NCBI RefSeq assembly: GCF_030518795.1
Contig: NZ_CP130427.1
Coordinates: forward strand, 5,084,001 to 5,148,000
Source of the DNA: Micromonospora sp. NBRC 110009
GTDB taxonomy: Bacteria; Actinomycetota; Actinomycetes; Mycobacteriales; Micromonosporaceae
Direction: 5' to 3'
DNA: 64,000 nucleotides
In this document: piece after piece, positions 58,000-64,000 of the stretch
How the letters are laid out: every line of letters starts with the position of its first letter
Position numbering within the stretch: position 1 is the stretch's first letter
The notes under the pieces: model-generated
Database searches by the model: none
Told to the model about the DNA's origin: nothing
What the model saw: only the letters and a program-made list of their open reading frames with translations
Position numbers and translations under genes: made by a program

Positions 58000-59260
58000 C
58001 TCGGGACGGCTCGCCGGGCACCCGCTCGTAGGAGCGCCGTTCGGCGATGTCGCGGAGCCGGTCCATGGCATCCCACACGTCGGCGAAGCGGGTGTAGAGC
58101 GGGGCCGGGCCGAGGCGCAGCCGGTCGGGGGCGCGGTAGTCGCCGACCACCCGGCCCGCGCCGCTCAGCGCCCGGGAGATCCGCAGCGCCTCCGGGTGGT
58201 GCAGGCAGACGTGGCTGCCCCGCCGGTCCGGGTCGCGCGGGGAGGCCACGCGGAAGCCGTACGGGGTGAGCCAGGCGTCGGCGAGGGTCACGATCGCCTC
58301 GCCCAGCCGCCGCCCCTTGTCCCGTACCCGGTCGATGCCCGCCTCGGCGAGCACGTCGAGCGCCGGGTCGAGGGCGGCCATGCCGAGAACCGGCGGGGTG
58401 CCGACCTGGAACCGGTCCAGCTGCGGGGCCGGGTCGTAGCCGGGGCCCATGGCGAACTGGTCCCGCTGCCCGAACCAGCCCCAGATCGGCTGCCGCAGCC
58501 GCTCCTGCAGCTCCCGCCGGACGTAGAGGAAGGCCGGCGCGCCGGGACCGCCGCTGAGGTACTTGTAGGTGCAGCCGACGGCCAGGTCGACGCCGGTGGC
58601 GGCCAGCTCGATCGGCACCGAGCCCACGGCGTGCGACAGGTCCCACAGCACGTACGCCCCGACGCTCCGGGCGGCCTCGTTGACCGCGGCCAGGTCCAGC
58701 AGCGCCCCGCACCGGTACGACACCGCGGAGAGCACCACCAGGGCCACGTCCTCGTCGAGGGCCGCCCGCAGCGTGGCCAGGTCCAGCCCCTCGTCGAGGT
58801 CGGAGGGGAGCGCCCGGAGGGTGAGCCCGCGCGCCTCGGCGAGCCCCTGGAGGATGTACCGGTCGGTGGGGAAGTCCTCGGCGTCGACCAGGATGGTGCG
58901 CCGTTTCCCGGCCGCGTCCAGCGCGGCGGCGGCGAGCTTGTAGAGGTTCACCGAGGTGGAGTCGGAGACCACCACCTCGCCGGGCCGCGCGCCGAGGGCG
59001 TGCGCGGCGAGGCGGTCACCGATCCGGCGGGCCCACTCGATCCAGCTGGGCCAGCCGCGGACGAGCTGGTCGCCCCAGCCCTCGCGGACCAGCCGGGCGA
59101 GGTGGTCCGGGGTGGCCGCCGGCAGGCGCCCGAGGGAGTTGCCGTCGAGGTAGATCAGGTCGTGGTCGGCGATGACGAACCGGTCCCGCAGGTCGGCGAG
59201 GGGATCGGCGGCGTCGATCTCCTTGAACAGGTGCCGGGGAAACTCGTCGGCCACGCGCAC
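57992..59260 (-). CDS. kynU: Kynureninase
   Basis: A 422-residue PLP enzyme that cleaves kynurenine to anthranilate (or 3-hydroxykynurenine to 3-hydroxyanthranilate) in tryptophan breakdown and NAD or antibiotic biosynthesis. DLIYLDGNSLGRLP, VVVSDSTSVNLYKLA, VLWDLSHAVGSVPIEL and the PLP lysine Lys233 in GCTYKYLSGGPGAPAFL are all family motifs. GTG 59260 is preceded by GGAGGGTGAGGA. No other kynurenine genes are nearby. Confidence 0.94.
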   Translation of the reverse strand: MRVADEFPRHLFKEIDAADPLADLRDRFVIADHDLIYLDGNSLGRLPAATPDHLARLVREGWGDQLVRGWPSWIEWARRIGDRLAAHALGARPGEVVVSDSTSVNLYKLAAAALDAAGKRRTILVDAEDFPTDRYILQGLAEARGLTLRALPSDLDEGLDLATLRAALDEDVALVVLSAVSYRCGALLDLAAVNEAARSVGAYVLWDLSHAVGSVPIELAATGVDLAVGCTYKYLSGGPGAPAFLYVRRELQERLRQPIWGWFGQRDQFAMGPGYDPAPQLDRFQVGTPPVLGMAALDPALDVLAEAGIDRVRDKGRRLGEAIVTLADAWLTPYGFRVASPRDPDRRGSHVCLHHPEALRISRALSGAGRVVGDYRAPDRLRLGPAPLYTRFADVWDAMDRLRDIAERRSYERVPGEPSRVT

Positions 59261-59479
59261 TCCTCACCCTCCGCGCCGGCCCCCGCCCAGGTCGGGGCGG
59301 GAGCGGACGGGATCGAGGCTAGGCAGTCGTTCCGCACCGGCGACGGGTGCCGCCGTCGCCTCTCAGGGGATGGAACCGGCTACTCAGGTCGTCGTCGCGG
59401 CGGACGCGCCCGCGCCGCGTTGATTCCGGAGGCCGCACATCCTGGTGAGCGGCGCGGGTCGTGCCGTACGGTGCTCGCC

Positions 59480-60397
59480 GTGACCGCGCACGATCATGTC
59501 CCGTCCGGCCCCGTCGCCGTGCTCGCCAACCCGACCGCCGGGCGGGGCCGGCACCGGGGGCTGCTGCCCCTGCTGCTGGCGCGGCTGGAGCGGGCCGGCC
59601 GGCCGGTCCGGCTGCTCGCGGCGGGTAACCCGGCGGAGGCCGAGGCGGCCTGCCGGGCGGCGGTCGCCGACGGCGCCGGCGCGCTCGTCGCGGTGGGCGG
59701 GGACGGCACGGTGCACCGGGCGTTGCAGGCCGTGGCCGGCACCAGCGTGCCGTTCGGCCCGGTACCGGCCGGCACCGGCAACGACTTCGCCGTTGAGACC
59801 GGCTTCCCGGCCGACCCCGTCGCGGCGGTCGAGGTGATCGTCGAGGCGCTGCGCGCCGGGCGTAGCCACCCGGTCGACCTGGCCCGGCTGACCACCGCCG
59901 ACGGGGGCGACCGCTGGTACGGGGCGGTGCTGGCGGCCGGCTTCGACGCGATCGTCAACGAGCGGGCCAACCGGATGCGCTGGCCGCGCGGCCCGCGCCG
60001 CTACGATCTGGCCATCCTGGTCGAGCTGGCCCGGCTGCGGCCGCGCCGCTACCGGCTGCGCCTGGACGGCGCGGAGCACGAGCTGGACGCGGTGCTGGTG
60101 GCGGTCGGCAACACGCCCAGCTACGGCGGCGGGATGCGGATCTGCCCGGACGCCGACCCGAGCGACGGGCTGCTCGACGTGGTGGTCGGCGGGCGGATCA
60201 ACCGCCGCACCTTGATCCGGGTCAAGCCCCGCATCTACCAGGGCACCCACGTCACCCACCCGCTGGTGCGCAGCTACCGGGCCCGCACCGTGGAGCTGGA
60301 CGCGGCCGGGATCACCACGTACGTCGACGGGGAGCGGGCGTTCGACCTGCCGGTGCGGATCACCGCGGTGCCGGCGGCGGTGCGGCTGCTGCGCTGA
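59480..60397 (+). CDS. Diacylglycerol kinase-family lipid kinase
   Basis: A 305-residue soluble kinase of the DgkB/YegS type. AVLANPTAGRGRHRGLLPLL is the nucleotide-binding N-terminus, ALVAVGGDGTVHRALQAVA the GGDGT ATP site, and VPFGPVPAGTGNDFAVETGF the second conserved block. The C-terminal beta domain follows (LDAVLVAVGNTPSYGGGMRI, DPSDGLLDVVVGG, TTYVDGERAFDLP). It phosphorylates diacylglycerol or a related lipid. GTG 59480. The 3' end overlaps the convergent EamA gene by 38 bp. Confidence 0.93.
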   Translation: MTAHDHVPSGPVAVLANPTAGRGRHRGLLPLLLARLERAGRPVRLLAAGNPAEAEAACRAAVADGAGALVAVGGDGTVHRALQAVAGTSVPFGPVPAGTGNDFAVETGFPADPVAAVEVIVEALRAGRSHPVDLARLTTADGGDRWYGAVLAAGFDAIVNERANRMRWPRGPRRYDLAILVELARLRPRRYRLRLDGAEHELDAVLVAVGNTPSYGGGMRICPDADPSDGLLDVVVGGRINRRTLIRVKPRIYQGTHVTHPLVRSYRARTVELDAAGITTYVDGERAFDLPVRITAVPAAVRLLR

Positions 60398-61325
60398 CCA
60401 GTTCCTCCCCGCCGGCCTCGACCGGGGAGTCGGGCGCGGCCGGGGCCGGGGCACCGGCCCGGACCGCGCCGATGCTCGCCGCGACGACCAGCCCGATCGC
60501 CAGGACCTCCAGCGGGTGCAGTTGCTGACCGAGGACCAGCCAGCCGGCCAGCGCGGCGATCGCCGGCCCGAGGCTCATCAGCACCGCGAAGGTAGCGGTG
60601 GGCAGCCGCCGCAGCGCCAGCAGCTCCAGGGTGTAGGGCAGCACCGAGGCGAGCAGGGCCAGGCCGGTGCCGAGGCCGAGCACCGCCGGGTGCCACAGCC
60701 GGGTGCCCGAGCCGATCAGCCCGACCGGCAGGGTGAGCAGGGCGGCCACCGTCAACGCCAGGGCCAGCCCGTCGGCGCGGGGGAAGCGCCCGCCCACCCG
60801 CGCCGAGCAGACGATGTAGGCGGCCCACATCGTCCCCGCCGCCAGCGCCAGGCCGGCGCCGACCGGGTCGAGCCGGTCGAAGCCGCCCTGGCCGAGCAGT
60901 GCCACCCCGGCCAGCGCGAGGAGCGCCCAGCACCAGGCGGCGAGCCGCCGGGCGGTGACCACCGACAGCGCCAGCGGCCCGAGCACCTCCAGGGTGACCG
61001 CCGGCCCGAGCGGGATCCGCTCGATGGCCTGGTAGAAGATCGAGTTCATCCCGGCCAGGGCCAGCCCGAAGGCGAGCACGGCGGCCCAGTCGGCGCGGCC
61101 GTGACCGCGCAGCCGGGGCCGGCACACGGCCAGCATCAGCAGCGCGCCGATGGTCAGCCGCAGCGTCACCGCCCCGGCCACCCCGGTCCGCGGGAACAGC
61201 AGCGCGGCGACCGCCGAGCCGAACTGCACCGACAGCGCCCCGCCGAGCACCAGCCCGACGGCCCCGAGGTGGCCGCGGGAGAGCCGCCCGGGGCGGCGCG
61301 GGGTGGCGGAGCGGTCGGTCGTCAT
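60360..61325 (-). CDS. EamA-family transporter (DMT superfamily, RhtA-like)
   Basis: A 321-residue membrane protein with about ten helices arranged as two EamA repeats (LGAVGLVLGGALSVQFGSAV, AVLAFGLALAGMNSIFYQAI, and later AYIVCSARVGGRFPRADGLA). RIPLGPAVTLEVLGPLAL and RLPTATFAVLMSLGPAIAAL are the repeat-end motifs found in the RhtA threonine/homoserine exporters. It likely exports amino acids or metabolites. ATG 61325. Confidence 0.9.
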   Translation of the reverse strand: MTTDRSATPRRPGRLSRGHLGAVGLVLGGALSVQFGSAVAALLFPRTGVAGAVTLRLTIGALLMLAVCRPRLRGHGRADWAAVLAFGLALAGMNSIFYQAIERIPLGPAVTLEVLGPLALSVVTARRLAAWCWALLALAGVALLGQGGFDRLDPVGAGLALAAGTMWAAYIVCSARVGGRFPRADGLALALTVAALLTLPVGLIGSGTRLWHPAVLGLGTGLALLASVLPYTLELLALRRLPTATFAVLMSLGPAIAALAGWLVLGQQLHPLEVLAIGLVVAASIGAVRAGAPAPAAPDSPVEAGGEELVSAAAAPPPAPR

Positions 61326-61423
61326 GACGGTGACGGTAGCTGCGCAGGTCGCGGCCGGTTCCGCCGGGCGGGGTCGGGCCGGCCGGGCCGTCGAGGCCGG
61401 TCCGCCGGGCCGATCCGGGTTGG

Positions 61424-62197
61424 TCAGGCGCGCAGCGCCAGGTCGAGCACCGCGCCCAGGCCGTTCGCCTGGCCGGCGTCGGCGCAGGGCAGCACCAGCA
61501 CGGCGCAGCCGGCCCGCACCGCGCCCGCGTCGGCCGGCGTGTCGCCCACCATCAGCGCCTGCTCCGGGTCGACCCCGAGCATCCCGCACGCCCGCCAGAA
61601 GATCCCCGGGTCCGGCTTGCAGCGCCCGACCTCGTACGACAGCGCGTACGCGTCGACCAGCCCGTCCAGCCCCCAGGCGGCGAAGAGCGGCCGGATGTCG
61701 AAGCCGATGTTGCTGACCACGGCCACCTTCACCCCGGCCTGGCGAAGCGCCTTGAGCACCGCCTCGGTGTCCGGGTACGGCACCCAGCCCTCGGGGACGA
61801 GCAGCCGCTCGTAGAGCGCGTCGGCGAGCCCGTCGATGCCCGCGTCGACCGTCTCCGCCAGCCCGGTGTACGCGCCGCGGTGGGCGTGCGGGTAGAGGTC
61901 ACGGTCGGCCCACAGCTCGGCCAGCCGGGGCGGCACCCGGGCCGGCGACGGGCCGCCCGCCCGGCCGGCGGTGAGCAGCCGGTCGGCCAGCGAGGTGGCC
62001 CGGACCCGGTCCAGCTCCACCCCGCACGTCGCCGCGGCGGCGAGCACCCACTCGAGCGGGTCCTCCACCTGGGCCAGGGTGCCGTGGAAGTCGAAGAGCA
62101 CCGCCTCCACCGGCCGGCGGGACGGGCTCGGGCGGTCGGCGTCGTCGGCGCCGCTCGAGACGTGGGGCGGTTCGGCATGGTCCGGCACGTCGTGCAC
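61424..62197 (-). CDS. HAD-superfamily hydrolase, DFHGT variant
   Basis: A 257-residue HAD IA protein. The nucleophile Asp36 is in EAVLFDFHGTLAQVED, where the usual second Asp (DxD) is replaced by His38, as in several actinobacterial HAD hydrolases. Motif II is VAVVSNIGFD, motif III has Lys in VGRCKPDPGIFW, and motif IV ALMVGDTPADAGA. Without the second acidic residue, phosphatase turnover may be slow or the substrate may differ. The N-terminal 30 residues are disordered. Start ATG 62197; a later start is possible. Confidence 0.87.
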   Translation of the reverse strand: MHDVPDHAEPPHVSSGADDADRPSPSRRPVEAVLFDFHGTLAQVEDPLEWVLAAAATCGVELDRVRATSLADRLLTAGRAGGPSPARVPPRLAELWADRDLYPHAHRGAYTGLAETVDAGIDGLADALYERLLVPEGWVPYPDTEAVLKALRQAGVKVAVVSNIGFDIRPLFAAWGLDGLVDAYALSYEVGRCKPDPGIFWRACGMLGVDPEQALMVGDTPADAGAVRAGCAVLVLPCADAGQANGLGAVLDLALRA

Positions 62198-62274
62198 CCT
62201 ACCGACCCGCTCCGACCGCCCTGCCGGATGGCCTTGGCCGGTGGCCGTCCGCCGTACCGATTAATCTTGAGGGC

Positions 62275-64000
62275 ATGTCGAGCCCCGCCGAGCGGTACGC
62301 CGCGGCGCGCCGCCGGGCCGCGCAGGCCTCCGCCTTCCCGGCCCTGGACGAATTCGCCCGAGACCTGGGGTTCGACCTCGACGACTTCCAGCGCGAGGCG
62401 TGCGAGGCCCTGGAGCGGGGCAGCGGGGTCCTGGTGTGCGCTCCCACGGGCGCCGGCAAGACCGTGGTCGGCGAGTTCGCCGTACACCTCGCCCTGCGCG
62501 GCCGGCCGGGGCAACCGGCGGCCGCCGGCGGCGAGGGGCCGACCACCCGGCGCAAGTGCTTCTACACCACGCCGATCAAGGCGCTGTCGAACCAGAAGTA
62601 CCACGACCTGGTGGACCGGTACGGCGCCGAGCAGGTCGGCCTGCTCACCGGCGACAACGCGATCAACGGCGACGCGCCCGTGGTGGTGATGACCACCGAG
62701 GTGCTGCGCAACATGCTCTACGCCGGCTCGGCCACCCTGGAGGGCCTGGCCTACGTGGTGATGGACGAGGTGCACTACCTCGCCGACCGGTTCCGGGGCG
62801 GGGTCTGGGAAGAGGTGATCATCCACCTGCCCGCCTCGGTCACCCTGGTCTCCCTGTCGGCCACCGTCTCCAACGCCGAGGAGTTCGCCGACTGGCTGGT
62901 CACCGTGCGGGGCGAGACCGCGGTGGTGGTCAGCGAGCACCGGCCGGTGCCGCTGTGGCAGCACATGCTCGTGGGCAAGCGGATGTTCGACCTGTTCCAC
63001 GACGCCGACGCCGCGCGCAAGCACGACGTGCACCCGGAGCTGCTGCGCTACACCCGGGACACCGTGCGCCGGCTGGAGCTGGGGGAGGGGCGCAGCGCCG
63101 GCCCCGGCGCCGGGCGGCGCGGCCCGCGCTGGCGGGGCCCGATGCGCCCCGACATCGTCGACCGGCTCGACCGGGAGGGGCTGCTCCCGGCGATCCTGTT
63201 CATCTTCAGCCGGGCCGGCTGCGACGCGGCCGTGCAGCAGTGCCTCGCCGCCGGGCTGCGGCTGACCTCTTCGGAGGAGCGCGCGGAGATCCGCCGCGTG
63301 GTGGAGTCCCGGGTGACCGCGATCCCCGGCGAGGACCTCTCCGTGCTCGGCTACTGGGAGTGGCTCGACGGCCTCGAGCGGGGGCTGGCCGCCCACCACG
63401 CCGGCATGCTGCCGGCGTTCAAGGAGGTCGTCGAGGAGCTGTTCGTCCGCGGCCTGGTCAAGGCGGTCTTCGCCACCGAGACCCTGGCGCTGGGCATCAA
63501 CATGCCGGCCCGCTGCGTGGTGCTGGAGCGCCTGGTCAAGTTCAACGGCGAGGCGCACGTCGACCTCACCCCGGGCGAATACACCCAGCTCACCGGGCGC
63601 GCCGGCCGGCGGGGCATCGACATCGAGGGGCACGCGGTCGTGGTCTGGTCACCGGAGACCGACCCGCGGCACGTGGCCGGCCTCGCCTCCACCCGCACCT
63701 ACCCGCTGCGGTCCAGCTTCCGGCCGTCCTACAACATGGCGGTCAACCTGGTCGGCACGGTCGGCGCGGAGCCGGCCCGGGCCCTGCTGGAGTCGTCCTT
63801 CGCGCAGTTCCAGGCGGACCGGTCGGTCGTCGGCCTGGCCCGGCAGGTGCAGCGCAACACCGAGACCATCGAGGCGTACGGGGTGGAGGCGGCGTGCCAC
63901 CACGGCGACTTCGACGAGTACTTCGCGCTGCGGGTCGCCATCGCCGACCGGGAGCGCGCCATCGCCCGGCAGGGGCAGACCCAGCGGAAGGCCGCCGCCA
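62275..64000 (+). CDS. helY: HelY, Ski2/Mtr4-like DEAD/DEAH RNA helicase (5' part)
   Basis: At least 575 residues of a protein that should be about 900, cut by the right edge. RecA1 has Walker A APTGAGKT (56-63) and the Walker B box DEVH in YVVMDEVHYLADRFRG; VSLSATVSNAEEF is motif III. RecA2 has FATETLALGINMPAR (motif V) and GEYTQLTGRAGRRGID (motif VI). The long insertion between motifs V and VI is short, and the end enters the Mtr4-like arch region. Bacterial HelY-type helicases act on structured RNA or in decay. In mycobacteria it also lies beside tatC. Confidence 0.95.
   Translation, partial: MSSPAERYAAARRRAAQASAFPALDEFARDLGFDLDDFQREACEALERGSGVLVCAPTGAGKTVVGEFAVHLALRGRPGQPAAAGGEGPTTRRKCFYTTPIKALSNQKYHDLVDRYGAEQVGLLTGDNAINGDAPVVVMTTEVLRNMLYAGSATLEGLAYVVMDEVHYLADRFRGGVWEEVIIHLPASVTLVSLSATVSNAEEFADWLVTVRGETAVVVSEHRPVPLWQHMLVGKRMFDLFHDADAARKHDVHPELLRYTRDTVRRLELGEGRSAGPGAGRRGPRWRGPMRPDIVDRLDREGLLPAILFIFSRAGCDAAVQQCLAAGLRLTSSEERAEIRRVVESRVTAIPGEDLSVLGYWEWLDGLERGLAAHHAGMLPAFKEVVEELFVRGLVKAVFATETLALGINMPARCVVLERLVKFNGEAHVDLTPGEYTQLTGRAGRRGIDIEGHAVVVWSPETDPRHVAGLASTRTYPLRSSFRPSYNMAVNLVGTVGAEPARALLESSFAQFQADRSVVGLARQVQRNTETIEAYGVEAACHHGDFDEYFALRVAIADRERAIARQGQTQRKAAA

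Noticed and set aside
53971..58071. Long minus-strand frame opposite the debranching enzyme and alcohol dehydrogenase
   Set aside because: It has no motif and is fully opposed to two well-supported genes; it is a codon-bias artefact.
61729..63633. Long minus-strand frame opposite helY
   Set aside because: It runs antisense to the helicase, which has all DEAD/DEAH motifs. Its only convincing portion belongs to the HAD gene in another frame.
1..64000. CRISPR array
   Set aside because: No regularly spaced repeats of 23-40 bp were found on reading; the only tandem unit is the two-copy 71-bp cassette at 34.6 kb.

Overview
The window reads as chromosomal DNA of a high-GC actinomycete, most likely Micromonosporaceae (Micromonospora or a relative). 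The reasons are the very high GC at third codon positions, the many GTG starts, a complete Pup-proteasome locus and helY/tatAC/pafBC synteny. A GC-rich intergenic hairpin at 24.38 kb and GTGAGCGAGCG cassettes at 34.6 kb look, from memory, like dispersed repeats of that family.

Region 1 (about 1-18 kb) looks accessory. Genes are short, mixed in strand and widely spaced. It holds an ArsR regulator and a hydrolase, a peptidase E-like protein, a TetR regulator divergent from a FAD monooxygenase with a 23-bp palindromic operator between them, an MFS exporter, an IS5-family element with a -1 frameshift and TTA target duplication, a sulfotransferase, two TMEM175-like channels, a phosphotransferase gene fragment and a tRNA 3'-end-like relic. 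Five stretches of 300-930 bp have no convincing gene.

Region 2 (about 18-32 kb) is denser: LtrA-like protein, secreted HNH nuclease, methyltransferase, lipoprotein metallopeptidase, HAD phosphatase, and a minus-strand run of RecB-family nuclease, TnpB, histidine kinase, response regulator and MacB/FtsX ABC transporter. The tnpB gene is wedged between the nuclease stop codon and the kinase start codon.

Region 3 (32-52.7 kb) is the proteasome and protein-export core. It has an M50 protease, TrmI, a 190-aa protein preceded by two coupled mini-ORFs, ferredoxin, Mpa/ARC, Dop, Pup, an endonuclease VII-like protein, PrcB and PrcA. A reversed rfbB follows, then PafA, a small membrane protein, an AlkZ/HTH_42 protein, an AhpD-like protein, DUF3866, a CDF transporter, PafB, PafC, TatA and TatC. 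Pup ends in Gly-Gly-Glu, so it needs no deamidation before PafA ligates it. Dop would then act mainly as a depupylase. Mpa unfolds pupylated proteins into PrcBA, and PafBC is the known mycobacterial DNA-damage activator.

Region 4 (52.7-64 kb) is metabolic: a corrinoid-binding-like protein, glycogen debranching enzyme family protein, zinc alcohol dehydrogenase, GNAT, kynureninase, diacylglycerol-kinase-like lipid kinase, EamA transporter, HAD hydrolase and the 5' part of helY, which runs off the right edge.

The most unusual items are the endonuclease VII gene inside the pup-prcB operon, the tightly embedded tnpB with both end hairpins, and the chain of GTGA-coupled mini-ORFs at 34.6 kb. No CRISPR array, rRNA or intact tRNA was seen.
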